Source: Effrenium voratum
Lineage: Eukaryota; Sar; Dinophyceae; Suessiales; Symbiodiniaceae
DNA length: 64,000 nt
Assembly: GCA_963377175.1 (NCBI GenBank)
Contig: CAUJNA010001635.1
Coordinates: 335,907-399,906 of the forward strand
Direction: 5' to 3'
Made by a program: the position numbers and the translations under genes. Shown one piece after another: positions 12,385 through 23,801 of the stretch; position 1 is the first letter of the stretch, and each line of letters starts with the position of its first letter. The notes beneath the pieces are model-generated. The model was not told the origin of the DNA. It saw nothing but the letters and a program-made list of their open reading frames with translations, and made no database searches.

Positions 12385-12839
12385 AACATGGTTCACTCCT
12401 AGAGCCCCAGTGGCTTCTTTCATGCTCCCGACCGCTATTTTGCAGGAAGTTGCCGTATGAGAAACCATTCAACGTCAAGGAAGTTCAAGTGACACCCTGT
12501 CCAAAAACAGGTGGCACACAAACACAGCACTCCCTGGTACACATGCCTCAGTTCCCTTCGGCAGAATCAATGGATGGTGTCATTTCACTCTTTGCAGGCA
12601 CAACCGCGTCAACAACACCAGGCGATCGTGACAAAGACCTACGTTGCTATTGGTGCGCGTCTGAGACACATGTCAACAAGAAGTTCTGTGGCACTTGTTG
12701 ATGGTCAAAAGCCACTGTGGCGCGCGAGGCCTCATTGCCCATCAAGACTCGCATAGGGGTACATGTGGATTGTGTGTTTTGACCCAAGGCAACCCAAATC
12801 AACCATGGTTGCTACTCTCATACCAGCTTGAGGCGTCAG

Positions 12840-13085
12840 CGGCCATCCCGCTTAGCTCCCCGTGCGCGCACCGGGCGCCTGGAGGAGAAAAGCTTTCCGA
12901 TGGCGCCAGCTCGCCATTCCCTGGCCGCCTGGCGGGCGTCGCAAGCGCATGCTTTTCCTCCGGCCAGATGGCGGCACGTGAACGCGCCCGACTTAACCGG
13001 TCGCCTTGCCGCGAAACCACAAAACGACCTCCCCCCAAAGAGCCTCCACTCGATTTGGAGCGTTTGAGGTTTATGCCCAAACAGC
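12840..13085. other. GC-rich island, possible exon of unknown strand
   Basis: This 245-bp stretch is much richer in C and G than its surroundings, like the confirmed exons elsewhere in the window. Frames are open on both strands; a minus frame reads ARQAAREWRAGAIGKLF, which has the W and alanine spacing of a degenerate PPR helix, while the plus frames are also open. Strand and boundaries cannot be fixed, so it is recorded as an island only. Confidence 0.3.
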
Positions 13086-13689
13086 AGGAGAGATCTGGCG
13101 GTAGGGCTGGTTCGTAGGAATACTGGCTGCGCCCTTGTGACCATTCAGCCAACACCCAGCCCATCTCAGCCAGATTGGTGGGTTTGACCTGACATCGTCT
13201 TTACCCGTAGGCAAACAGTTGGAAAGGCTTGAATGATTTGCTGGTTGAGTGGAGTAGCCGAGTAAGTGGAAAACTATTCACTTGGCGTCCAAACAGGGAA
13301 TCCCAAGGTCGGGTGTCCAAAGAAAGCAATCCCAAGGTTCACTCACGCAGTGTTCTCAACCCAAAGACCCTGAGCCAATTATTGCTGCTAATTCGCGTGG
13401 CCAGCTCATGTCCATCCATTGGCGCATCACGCCGCTGACCTTTGCGCTCCCAGGGGCTGGTGCGTTGGGGGTAAGCTCCCATCTCCCACTGGAGTAAAAC
13501 CTCATCGCGCGGAAGTCTGAACCGTTGCAGTTTGGTCACTAGTGCAATGACTCGCAACAATGCTGGTGGATGGCTGTTAAAGGAACCTTGTTCGAACCTG
13601 GGCGGTAAAAAGGGTCTGGAGAAAGAAACAACTCAACGTACACGTCTCCCCTCGTGTTCTTGGGACATTCGCAAGTGGGTCCTGCGTTG

Positions 13690-13800
13690 GAATCCAAGAA
13701 AAAACAGTCCTCGCAGGACGTTGCCAGAGCGGAGAGCCTCATAGCGCACACGCACGATCTGGGACAAAAGCGCCGCTCGGCTGCGGTTCTCCAAACCTAA
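13690..13800 (-). other. Candidate unassigned exon
   Basis: On the minus strand one frame reads ENRSRAALLSQIVRVRYEAL and continues RSGNVLRG, helix-forming and with coding-like third positions; a CCGCAG acceptor lies near its start. A second minus frame is open over the same DNA and is cysteine-rich. It lies downstream of the PPR-like exons on the same strand, so it could be a later exon of the same gene, but no family is recognised. Confidence 0.25.
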
Positions 13801-14232
13801 GCAACGCTCGTGTGTCAGGATCAATTGTGCCTGAGGGAGAATCCTGTTCTCATGCGCTGTTGTTTGCATGGTAAGATCTGGCATGTGGAAATAGATTGAA
13901 AGCAAGATCAGGGTGAAGCATGAAGCCGGGAAATTACTTAGAAGCTAAGTTCATGAACGCCTTGCCTTCCAGCAGGTGTCCTGGCGTTTTTTTTTGGTTG
14001 TTGTTTTTTGTAAACTACCCCACAAGTAATTCCACTCAAACGTCAAATCTACGGTCAAACCGCCATCCAAAGGCTCTCTCTCCGAGGGACGGCACATGGA
14101 CTCCATCTTCCGCATGGCCACATCTCCGAAAGGCGCCATGGCGGGGCCATCTCACAGAGACGTGGCCCGGGCTGCTACACCCCCGGCAACAAATTTCACA
14201 TAGCGTCTGATCTGCCTAATGGAAAAGACAAC

Positions 14233-14290
14233 AAAATGGCGCAACGGCTTTCCATTGGTTTTCCTTTCAAAACACGAAAAAGGGGAACCG
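14233..14290 (+). repeat. Dispersed hairpin element, partial copy
   Basis: CCATTGGTTTTCCTTTC, AAAACACGAAAAAGGGG. The right GGTACCCTC part is changed to GGGAACCG. Confidence 0.55.
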
Positions 14291-14600
14291 GGCCTGAAAA
14301 CAAACGCACCATGCTCCCCTATGAGGACGTGGGGCAAATGGATAGGTCCCCTGTAGAAAAAACACCGCGAGTCCTCGTCAGCTGGCAGTACTTTTCGAGC
14401 AAATACATCTGAGAAGTGTTTTTTTTCCTGGTGGTTCGAAGCCTATACACTACTTGCGTGCCTTTCATTTGATTAAACACCGCTGCTCATCTAGTGGTTC
14501 ATGGCCACAAAATCCAGCGATTTCTAGCCTGAGGAACTAAGTCAAGTCTCGCTGGAACTGGATGACATTTTTTGCAACATTTGGGTATCGAATTGAATTG

Positions 14601-14702
14601 CAAAATGGCTTTACACCACCACCACCACCACCACCACCACCACCACCACCACCACCACCACCACCACCACCAAAAAGGGTACCCTCCAAAAAACACACAG
14701 AG
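14601..14702 (+). repeat. Hairpin element interrupted by a (CCA)n expansion
   Basis: The left part CAAAATGGCTTTACACC and the right part AAAAAGGGTACCCTCC flank about 20 CCA triplets (14613-14671). In other copies this position reads AAACCACCAAAAAGGG, so the triplet array looks like slippage of the ACCACC present in the element itself. Tail: CAAAAAACACACAGAG. Confidence 0.75.
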
Positions 14703-15159
14703 CCATTTGCTGGCACAACTTTTGCAATCAAACCTTTGAAATGTGGCGCTCCAGCCGGGAAACATTCCCCTTCAAACCCCTTAGGTGGTTCAGCCATGGT
14801 CATTTTAGCAGGTGACCCATGACATGAACATGTTTCCTTTCTACATGCCTTGTCCTATAGATGGCAATGACATGTAATGAATACTGACCATCTCGTTCTC
14901 GGCCGCGACGGTTCGGCAAGCTATGGCCGCTTCAATCTCCAAACTTTGAAAGTTGGGAACAAGTAACAAGGACCTCTGGATCTCAAATGGGGGGTCTGGA
15001 AAAAACACTACATACCCAGCCCCTTTTGACTTGGGGACAAAAACAAGTATGGTCCATGTAATTGATTCTTTAGCGCCCAGCTATACACTTCGATAGCACC
15101 AACAGGCCCAATGCACAATGAACGTCTGATGTCCATCTGGCAGTGTCTTTTTAGCACTG

Positions 15160-15413
15160 GCAGGCCCAAAAGGTGGTGTTCCCCTTGGTTTCCCTTCAAA
15201 ACCAAACATGAGCACCCATCCAACTCCTTTTCTGGTAGCACATCCTCCAGGCGGCTGAGGCTTTCCATCCAGCCTCGCCCGTGTGACCGATTTGGGACCG
15301 GATCTGGTGGGACCGGTTGCGGCTTTTCCAGCTGTGGGAAGGACCTCCCAAGATGACCTTCGGTTTGAGTTTTGGTTTCCATTTGAAACCACAAAACCAG
15401 GGGGTACAAAGCG
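15160..15413 (+). repeat. Two hairpin-element copies, 140 bp apart
   Basis: Copy one (15160-15220) has AAAAGGTGGTGTTCCCC, TTGGTTTCCCTTCAAAACC. Copy two (15361-15413) has TTTTGGTTTCCATTTG, AAACCACAAAACCAGG and a decayed GGGGTACAAA. Confidence 0.65.
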
Positions 15414-15538
15414 CAGCAGGGTCTACAAGCTGGCAGGCACAGCGGCCACGCGCGCGAGATCAGTCTAGACACACATCAGTCTGGATCAAAACATGGGCTG
15501 CTCAAGGGGCCTGGGGGGGATGGAGGGGGGAGGGAGCC

Positions 15539-15576
15539 CAAATAAGCCCTTATCAAGCCCTTATCAAGCCCTTATT
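15539..15576 (+). repeat. 11-bp tandem repeat, three units
   Basis: AAGCCCTTATC is repeated three times, the last unit ending in TTAG. Short local slippage product. Confidence 0.85.
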
Positions 15577-17479
15577 AGCTGTCCGTAATCGTTTGCCGAG
15601 TCAGCTCTTCGTCAATGATTCCCAAAGCAAGTCTTGGCAAGCACAGTGGCCCACCTGCTCGCACCGCATCAGCTGCCTCGGTGGTGCTAGCTGAATTGAA
15701 CATCTAGTCTGCCTAGTGCCTTGCTATCATGCCAACATGCCTTATCAACCAAACAGTGTCTCAACTTCTTGCTACCCGACAAGCACCCACTGAGCGATAG
15801 CAAGTCCCTTCGCGAAACCAGTCAGGTGCATTCCTCGGGCACCCCTTTCAGGGGCTTCGTAATCCCCTGCCCTACAGGGGCCCAGGGCTCGCCAAATCTG
15901 TGCGTTCATGCCCCAAACAGTAACCAACGTTTTCATGTCGTGCCAACTGCAGAAAGGATGAGGGTTGTGTGAACCCCCACGTGTTGTACCTCCGATCCGA
16001 GCATGACAACTACAGTTCAACTCCAAGCGCAATGAATCGCAACGAAAGAAGGCGGCGTATCCGTCTAAACCAGGGCTTGATCAGCACAGGTGCCCATTCC
16101 AGACTCTGAACAACCTGCTGAACAAGCATTCTGTGCCTTCCCTTGTCGTGAATCCGCGCCCCCCTCCCCCCTCCCCCCCAAGAAAACCAAGAAAACCAAT
16201 CTGAGTCGGGCTCATTGCCTTCAGGGCCTGTATGAACGACCCTTTTAGGGACCCAGTCCACGGCCTAGCCAAGGCGCTACAGCGCGGAACTCCGAGTCAC
16301 AGAGCTCATCCTCGCGCTTTTGAACGTGCTGGAGTTCAACTTGTGGCCTTTGTGGGTCCCATTGAAATACAAAAAGGGGCTTGATCCTTGACAAGCTTTT
16401 CTATGCCCAAATCTCTGGCGGAACTACTGTGAGGGCTTCCGGTGCCTGGTGCGTGTGTACATCGGCACGGCAAACACATGCAAACACGCCCATAGATGCT
16501 TCCTATTCAACAGCAGACTGCAATGGTTTCCTCCGAAAGATGAGTGAACAAACAGGTTTCTTTCTGTATCAAGGGATCAACAGACAAGAACACACCGGGT
16601 GGGAACTTGTCATTTCTCAAGTCTGGCGTGCTTTGCCAGCTCAGAGCCGACGCACACACACACACAAACATAAACGGCGACAGCTTTAACATAAACCACT
16701 ATACGTATACTATACGTATACTACTATAGAACCAATGTTCCATATTTATCATAATAACATAACCATGAATGCTATACATGACATGGGTCCAAAAAGGCCA
16801 AACTCGCGTGCTGACACAGCCACGCAAAATAGATGTTCTAGCAGCTCCGGCCTGCCCGGTCTCTGAAAGGGTGGGAAAAAATATTTGATGGAAAGGCTTG
16901 TCTTGGTGCTCAGTGTCGCTGAGCCATACCTTTTTTCCTTCTGAGATGCCGAGGTTTCCGGAAATTTCGATTTCCAAGCCAAGTAGATGAAACAACACCC
17001 GCTGGAGGTTTTGGGGAGCTTGTGACACCCCAAGGTCGGTTGCAGGGGGACCTTGCTGTTCGCTTTTAGGTGTCCTTTAGGTGTCCCTTAGGTGTCCCTT
17101 ACGGGTCCTTTTTGGTTCCACTGGTTCAGAATGGTTTTATTCCATAAGGCCGGGGCCATCTATTCTACCAAAAGGACACCTAGGCCTGGCTACATGTTGC
17201 GCATGCCCACCTCCAGCAAAGTGGCCGACAGCCTAATGCTGGGCCGGGCGTGCGCACGAAAGGAACTGCCAAGGACATTTTAGCTTGTCACTGCACAAAT
17301 CTCACCGACTGCAACTCGCAAACGTGGAAACACTGAAGAAATAGCTTCTTCCTGGCCGGACTCTCTTGTTCTATCCCCGTCGCTGCTTGACATTTGGTTG
17401 GTGGCCCCCTTATTTCTTGCGGCACACTTGAGGAACCTTCTCTTCTTACCCTCCCAAACGGTGACGCTGAACCAATGTC
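15577..17479. other. No gene recognised
   Basis: No exon is supported. Small features seen are a CTATACGTATA tandem at about 16700-16730 and a TTTAGGTGTCC tandem (four imperfect units) at about 17066-17105. Confidence 0.45.
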
Positions 17480-17932
17480 AGCCCAGACAGGGCAGGTGCA
17501 ACTCCGAGAATATATTTTCCAGATCTTCCATGGTCTCCGAATTGACTTTCAGGAAAAAAGGTGCGTTAATCCTGATCCGATTATAAGATGCGGAGCGGGT
17601 ATGTCTGGATCTACCATGTCCAAACACACCGTCGCCTCCACATAAAGCACACTCGTGTTCGACAGTTTGCCCTGCGGCATCTGAGATGATGCCGATGGCT
17701 CGCTCTGGTTGGGCTCCCGGGCTGCCAACATCCCAGGCCCACCAAACCATGCCAGGTCTTCACATTTGGGACCAGGCCTGGCTTGACGGGCAACGTTGAC
17801 GACTTGACCCAAAGATTCGTCCAGTCGAACCAAGCCTTCGTATTTGTTTGAAGCAAGCCTTACCCAGGTCCCTTGGTGCCATCCGCTGTGTGTGTGTAAA
17901 TTGAGATGGTTCGATTTTATGATGACAAACAT
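17480..17932 (-). other. Long open minus-strand stretch, unassigned
   Basis: Two overlapping minus frames remain open here for 90 and 127 codons, longer than is usual for non-repetitive sequence in the window. One contains CALCGGDG, the other VVNVARQARPGPKCEDL. Neither matches a domain I recognise. It lies downstream of the PPR-like exon at 18.5 kb on the same strand and may contain further exons or a 3' untranslated region. Confidence 0.25.
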
Positions 17933-18517
17933 TAAACCTCAGTCAAAGTTTCAGTAGAAAGGAGAGGACGGGCTGTCTGGATACGTGTGCACACACTTCT
18001 CAAGAGCTTAAGCCTACACATGTGGCATGAACCTTCCACAGACCTGCTGAGGGTACCTGTGTCACAGGCTTGCGATATGCCAACTTCTCATGCTGGCTGT
18101 GTCGACGCTTGTGACACCCGAATACCGACAAATGTCGCGCCTCGAAACTTTGCGTCCTCTCTGAACGTCAAGGCCTGCGAACCCGTGACATCCGACAGCA
18201 ACTTAAGATCCAGTGTCCAAAACCTAAGTTCAGCAACGCGTGGGTCTCCTGCTACAAGGAGGAAAAGGAGATGCCAGCCTGAAACAGCCAGGCTCCGAAC
18301 CGGTTCACTAGCACGTGTCTATCAAACCTGGAAGGGTGCCCAACAAGTGGGACTTCCGCTGGCCGATGGTGGTAAGCAGGTCGAAAGGAAGCAAGTCATT
18401 GGGGATGCCGAATCCTGTGACGTGGCCCACATCTGAGGCAAAACATACCCCAACAGAACATAGTTTTGGAGACCCCAGTTGAAACGAGGCCACGTCTTTC
18501 AAGTGTTCAACTCGCGC

Positions 18518-18556
18518 CTGCTTCCAAAGTCCTGCCAGCTGGCAAGCTCGTATCGC
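18518..18556 (-). CDS. PPR-like exon, 13 codons, GC donor
   Basis: A minus-strand exon candidate of 39 bp encodes AIRACQLAGLWKQ, the second half of a degenerate pentatricopeptide motif ending just before the conserved alanine of the W-x-x-A signature. It follows a TGTGAG acceptor and ends CAG before a GC donor (GCGCGAG), in phase 0. The exon at 21.5 kb begins at the corresponding alanine after CAG, so the same intron position (W-x-Q | A-L) seems to be reused in different repeats. PPR proteins are helical-repeat RNA-binding factors, usually organelle targeted; no targeting peptide is visible here. The next downstream exon was not identified. The family call rests on pattern and context, not on similarity search. 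Confidence 0.45.
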
Positions 18557-19369
18557 CTCACAGGCCCATCTCAGAATGCTCCAACAGCACGGCTTTGGTA
18601 CAGAGAAGACCTCACACTCAAAGGCACGATTTGGTTTCCGACCAGAAATGTTGGAAAGGACGCGGGGCCCCGGCCATCGTTGTGCAGCCAATGTCCAGCT
18701 GCAAACCAGCACGCCTCAAGGGAAATCTCACAGACAATGCCAGTGGAGAGAGCCTAAAGGTTGTAATTGGAGATCCTGTTTGTTTCACTGGAAAGGAATG
18801 GGGCCGAAATAATTAGAATTGGGCTGTGACATACGTTAAAGCAATATTTCAGTCGTGATTGCAGGGGAATGCTAGTGGTAGTTCAATAGGCCCTTGTATG
18901 TGTACATAGCAGCTGTCAAAGCTAAGTTGTGAACCTCTTAGGTCCCTTCAAACATAAAACCCTCCCAAGAGGGGCACGGGCCCCTCCCGTCTTTCACCGT
19001 TGCACAAATGATACGGAAGTTGCCTTTTGTCCCTGCCCCCTTTCAATGAGAGGACATAAACATGCTCCTCACAATTCAACCGTCCAGAACCCGGAAAAGT
19101 GGGCGTGTAGCTGCATGTTCAACCAGCCCTGCAAGAGGATATGGGGGATGCAACGCAATATTCCAGCACTCGGTGTGTATATCAGCAACAAAAATGCTGC
19201 TTCTTTCCACCAACAATGAACAAGTATACCACCTGCCAAGAACAGTACACCAGACTGAAGCACACGGCACAACTCCTGTTACACGGGTCAGCAAAGGGGA
19301 TGGCTAAACTAAAAAGAGGGAATTGTGCCACGCCATCTACTTTTAACTGTATGTAAGTGAAGATAATCT

Positions 19370-19457
19370 TTGGGACCCCCAAAATGGGTGGTTGTCCTTT
19401 TGGTTTCCCTTGCACACCACAGAAACAAGATACTAGTACCCTCAAAAGACACACCCA
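19370..19457 (+). repeat. Dispersed hairpin element, GGTACCCTC family
   Basis: One of the most complete copies: GGGACCCCCAAAATGGG, GGTTGTCCTTTTGGTTTCCC, a short variable part, then AGTACCCTCAAAAGACACAC. It defines the left end of the family. Confidence 0.8.
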
Positions 19458-19689
19458 TATATCTCAAATTCCCATGAGTTGCCTGTTCGGACTTTCCAGT
19501 GACACTGCATTCGGCGTTCGGCCTGCGAACCCGCGCCTCTGCAGGTCATACAGCTGCAAGGCCCGGTCCCAGCATTTTGCTTTGGAACCTGAGACTTGAG
19601 CCGCAATTCCGTGACGCGGTGGCCTTTTTTCATGCATTCATTGGCGGGTTTACGTCCCTCTGGAAAAAATACGAACATCTTTCCAGTGA

Positions 19690-19820
19690 TAGATTCCCTT
19701 TACAACCAACAAGGGAAACCAAAGGATACTCTTAAGCAAATGCAAGCCTAAAATGGAGGGTTTCCTTTTGGTTTCTCTTATGAAACAGCCCAAAAAGGGT
19801 GCCCTCACAAAGAGTCACCC
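19690..19820. repeat. Head-to-head pair of hairpin elements
   Basis: A minus-oriented core (19690-19735, AAGGGAAACCAAAGGATAC) is followed directly by a plus-oriented copy (19747-19820, TTTCCTTTTGGTTTCTC, then AAAAAGGGTGCCCTCAC). The pair forms a larger inverted repeat. Confidence 0.65.
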
Positions 19821-20213
19821 AAATCAGACCTGAAGCTAACGAGCTATCATTCGCCCCCTTTTGATAAATCAATTGGGAGCCTCAAAAAGGGCCACCAGGG
19901 CTCAGGGGGCAGGTACATTCACATGGGGGTAAAAAGAAGTTTGACGTCACATATTAGGTACACACCGGGGGCAGGAGCCTACCTCCATAGATCAGGGGGG
20001 GTCCAAGCTAGAAGCTACAAGTAGCAGTGCTAGCAGTGCTGGCATGATTGAAGCCAAGTGGCAGGCAAGCATGGCATTCGTGCAAAAGGAAGATGACGGC
20101 CTCACGTCTTGGATCGTGGCGGAAAGGCGGTTGCCAAGTTTCAGGCCACTTTAGAACGAACCGACTCAAACATAATTCTAATGTTCGCAGGGTGCCTTGA
20201 AACAGGGGACCTA

Positions 20214-20262
20214 TGGTAAGTTTCCTTTGGTTTCCCTTTTACACCCGAAGGTACGCTCACCG
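20214..20262 (+). repeat. Dispersed hairpin element, short copy
   Basis: TTTCCTTTGGTTTCCCTTTT, ACACCCGAAGGTACGCTC. Right end decayed. Confidence 0.55.
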
Positions 20263-20405
20263 GACACACCCATGGCCCATACAAGAAAAGCGGCGATGGA
20301 GTGCAATCTGTTTCCCAAGATGGGCTGCGAGTGCACCAAAAGCGGGAGCATGGTGCCAAAGGAACCATAAAGGCAAGCTCCCAGCAACCAGACAGTCCCA
20401 GACAG

Positions 20406-20490
20406 CTGCCTCCACGCGCAGGGAGCCGCCTGCAAGCATTCCAAAATTGAGTTGCCGTCTAATGAGGACAGCCCCCATGCAACCTTCAAG
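20406..20490 (-). CDS. PPR-like exon
   Basis: On the minus strand, after a CCCGCGCAG acceptor, the frame reads AWGLSSLDGNSILECLQAA and then PCAWRQ. The NSIL...LQA...W portion closely parallels NSILQTLQAGNAW in the exon at 21.5 kb, which lies immediately upstream on the same strand, so the two look like neighbouring repeats of one PPR protein. A GC donor is available at TGGAG|GCAGCT (20409); the exact 3' boundary is uncertain by a few bases. Beyond it (20265-20405) two frames stay open; one is hydrophobic (VWLLGACLYGSFGTMLPLLV), which could be an alternative reading or a chance frame. Function as an RNA-binding repeat protein is inference from the family. Confidence 0.5.
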
Positions 20491-20801
20491 CTGCGCGGGC
20501 TATAAGCAAAAGGGGTCGTCCAAACATTTGTTCTCCTTATTCCCTTCAATTCCATCCGCAGAAAGGCAAGGCCCAACCAACCTGGGGGAGATCTCCAATT
20601 CAAGCAAAACCCAAACATGGAACTTTAGTCAACCTCCACTCTGTGACTCAATTTGGGCTTACCTTCAAAGAAGCGCACGGAAGCCTTCAGGAAATGCTCA
20701 ATGACCACCACCGCCAGCTGCCAGTGATGCTGCATCTGGCGGCGTTTTTGGTTGTTGACAGGCAGTGTTCGCCAAGGACACTCTCTCTGCCAGTGTCAAA
20801 A

Positions 20802-20888
20802 TAGGGGGACCTTCAAAGTGGTTTCCCTTTTGGTTCCCCCGTTAAACCAACCTTTAAGAGGGTACCCTCAAAACGTTCACTCCCAAAT
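20802..20888 (+). repeat. Dispersed hairpin element, near-complete copy
   Basis: GGGGGACCTTCAAAGTGG, TTTCCCTTTTGGTTCCCC, GTTAAACCAACC, then GAGGGTACCCTCAAAACG. Left and right ends are both present. Confidence 0.8.
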
Positions 20889-21495
20889 ATGCATCACCGT
20901 CCTCCAAGCTCTTAGCTGTGCAAATCCCATGTAGAGGAAGCTCAGTGTGAAAACAGACCGGCAAGTTGCACCAGTCATGTTCAGCACATGTGAAAAATAA
21001 GGCGGGTGCAATCAAGAATTCGTCAACCAGGCTGCCAGTTGCCCAGTTGGACAAACCGGCGCCTTTTTCAGCACGCTGAAGTTGGGGTTTCCCCCTCGAA
21101 CACCATACAGGCAAAGTTGGCAGGCCGATGGACTGGGCCGATGCTGTTAGGGTCCCAGACATTTGCTGCGTGGGTTGATTGAAGGAAGGGGCAAATGACA
21201 AGACTTCCAATGAACCAGATTTCTCCGAAGCAAAACAACCGGAACCGGAAACATGTTTGGACCATCTTCCCAGCTTGTCAAGCAGGTAGTTTGAAGGTGG
21301 GGAACTGCACAAGCTACTACCAAGAACAAAGTTACCCAGCACCCGTATGTTGTTCAGTCCTCGCAGGCAGGGGAACAAGTGCGCCATCAAACAAAAATCA
21401 TGGGCCAATCTTTTGGAGGGCTTGACTCGAAGCAACTTGGGGTAGAACTTGGTGCAGCCTAGTTGTGCTGACGTGAAATCGCAGCATTTCCATGC

Positions 21496-21585
21496 ATTTC
21501 CAGCCTGCAAGGTCTGCAGAATGGAATTGGCGACCCCGTTGACTCCAAAGCGCAGCTGCAAGGCTTCCTCAAAAAGTCTCAGCGC
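21496..21585 (-). CDS. PPR-like exon
   Basis: Minus-strand exon candidate after a TTGCGCCAG acceptor. It opens with ALRLFEEALQLRF, typical of the helix pair after the W-x-x-A of a pentatricopeptide motif, and continues NSILQTLQAGN, with AW following. The distance from the first alanine to that tryptophan is 31 residues, the same as between the equivalent residues of the exon at 22.9 kb. GC donors are available at GGAAAT|GCATGG (21495) or eight bases later. The exon lies between other PPR-like exons at 22.9 and 20.4 kb on the same strand. The family assignment is fairly firm by pattern; the gene's extent and target RNA are unknown. Confidence 0.55.
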
Positions 21586-22352
21586 CTGGCGCAAGGTTTC
21601 CCTCTAACTGTTCAACATGGAGGGTTGGCCAATCCTAATCATTATCCCTATAAGGAAGCTACTACAAAGGGGACCCCTTGCATAAGGTAAGGATTCAGGA
21701 TTACCTGTGAACAGCCCAGTCGAAAGATGTTGCACATGTTTACAATTCCAACACTTGAAATACGGGATCTGCATGTAAATAACCTTCATGAGGAGCTCGT
21801 TCGACGCCAGAATCGGTTCGCGATATACTAGGCAGAACATTGACGCAAGAAACCCAACAAGGGTACTGCAAAACGGATGTCGGACACACTTCCAGTCAAA
21901 TTCCAGATGTCATGTCTCCGTTGTTAGTCGGGGTACTCGCCGCGGCTCGGTCCGTCAAGAACTTGCCACCAGAACATGGGCAGAGATGGAGGAAGCCGGA
22001 AGAAGGTGTTAGAGAAACGGAAAAGTCACTGGAGTTGTTGCATGGTGGCTTTCCGCGTTTCTGCTTCGTGGCAACGCGGCAGGCCAACCATGGCATCTCA
22101 CAAAACTGCAAGCCAAACTGCACGCGTTGAACGGATCATGAGAAATGGTACCCATACAACGCATACATGTGCACGCATATTATGTGTATATATATATATA
22201 TAATATTTGCACTACATCAATGAGGTGTCTTGGCTCACATAGAGTAACTGTTGAAGCCACGTCGAAGTTCATCATGCTTCCTCCTGACATTGCGAGCCTT
22301 CTTGTCTGGACTGACACCCACCATTATGACTTGGCCGGAATTGAAACCCCAG

Positions 22353-22355
<3 letters not shown>

Positions 22356-22394
<39 letters not shown>
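22356..22394. repeat. (TA)n microsatellite
   Basis: About 19 uninterrupted TA units. A shorter TA tract is at 22186-22204. The sequence just after it (22420-22445, GGGGACCCCCAAAAAGC) resembles an end of the hairpin element. Confidence 0.95.
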
Positions 22395-22395
<1 letters not shown>

Positions 22396-22828
22396 CGCCT
22401 GGTGAGTGGAAAACAACGGGGACCCCCAAAAAGCAAAACAAACCACAAGGGGAGCTGATTTTGGGGAAGACAATAGGCTGAAATTCCAGACGATACATAC
22501 AGGCGGGGCAATGGGTGCACTTCTTGTGAGCTCCTGCCTGCTGCCACTGTCGCTTGGCGTAGACCGAGGCAATGCTGTCCAGAGTTTTCTCAGTGGGCTG
22601 CGGACCATCGAGGCTCATGCCTTGGTCAAGCAAATCTTCACAAGCCTCATACGAAAACAAACGTCAGCTGTTTCTTTATCCCACTGCAACTCCACAGACC
22701 AGAAACCAGGAGTGCACCGGCCCCTGTAGAAGACACAACAACTCTTCATCAAACATGCCTTTGTCATATTCGCGGCGATTAGCGACAGGCAGTCCCTTCA
22801 ATATGAAAGGGGCGTTCCTTGGATCTGC

Positions 22829-22941
22829 CTTCTCCGCCAGCAAACCCCGGCGGAGCACCGGAGCGCTAGCGACTCGAGTTGCTTCGGGCTTCGGCCGCCG
22901 CCGAGGTCCGGGCGTTGAAGCAGCAGCTGAGCCTTCCTCCA
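22829..22941 (-). CDS. PPR-like exon, one full repeat length
   Basis: After a TGTCGCAG acceptor the minus strand reads WRKAQLLLQRPDLGGG and continues through ESLALRCSAGVCWRR. The first tryptophan is followed by W-x-x-A and then L-L-L, and the two tryptophans are 34 residues apart, matching the 35-residue period of a pentatricopeptide repeat. The 113-bp exon can end at AGAAG|GCAGAT, a GC donor in phase 2. The DNA is GC-rich and other frames are also open, including a plus-strand frame rich in Ala/Ser/Arg, so the reading frame was chosen by motif spacing and the splice signals. It is the most upstream of the four PPR-like exons clustered at 18.5-22.9 kb. Confidence 0.5.
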
Positions 22942-23721
22942 CTGCGACAAGCATCGGATCCTCAGATGCGAAACCCAACCTGATCTGGGGAAGCAAACAG
23001 ACCGAGGTAGGAGCTGGTACCCCTCAAAGACAGTCGTGACCCCAACTTCTGTGCGACATGACATAGCGAAGTACCAGGAGTACCTCACCCCAGAGGTTCG
23101 TGCAGACTCATCAGACAGATGGCTCTATACTCAAATGCTACGTTTACATCTCAGACTTCTTGCCGCTTACAAACTGTAGGCCCCCCTGCAACTGGGAGGG
23201 TATAACCTAGGATTGTCTCGATCCAAGTGGTTGCAACAAGTACCGAAGATAGAGCCATAGCACGCAGTTTGGAGTCAGGCCCTCGTTATTGATACGTACT
23301 CTAGTGTTTGCTTAGATTCAACCATGTAACTTGTAACACATATTACATCTCTATCCCGGACGGAAATCACTGTTCACTGCTCCTTTGCTCGCTTGGTGCC
23401 TGTTGAGCGGTTCGCACGACATCGCGCAGTCTCATCTAGGCATTGACCTTTGAACAAACGACATTTAATCAGAACTCTGAGTAAACTTCGGTGGCCATTG
23501 CTGTCTTTTCTCATGCGATGGAGCAAAGCACGATTACTGGCAGCCCTCACCTCCGGCTCGCTCCGTTTGTCTTCGCGAATTGGTTTCCTTTTCAACCCGG
23601 AAAGAACAAAGCCGGCCGCTCCTTGGACGCTGGCATGCCTGGTTTGAGTTGCTCGGCCGGGCAAAGAGGAACAACCACGCCTTCCATGTGGGCTATCCCT
23701 TTGGGTACGTCAAAATGTTCG

Positions 23722-23801
23722 GAGACCTCACAATGACTTTTGGTTTCTTTTTGAACCAACCCAAACAAGGGTACCCTTCACCTCAAAAAAAAACATGCTC
23801 C
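23722..23801 (+). repeat. Dispersed hairpin element, GGTACCCTC family
   Basis: ACTTTTGGTTTCTTTTTG, AACCAACCCAAACAAGGG, TACCCTTCACCTCAAAAAA. A CTTCAC insertion interrupts the TACCCTC-A junction. Confidence 0.75.

Noticed and set aside
20265..20405. Hydrophobic minus frame VWLLGACLYGSFGTML as a transporter exon
   Set aside because: A second frame is equally open, and the adjoining PPR-like reading explains the exon start better.
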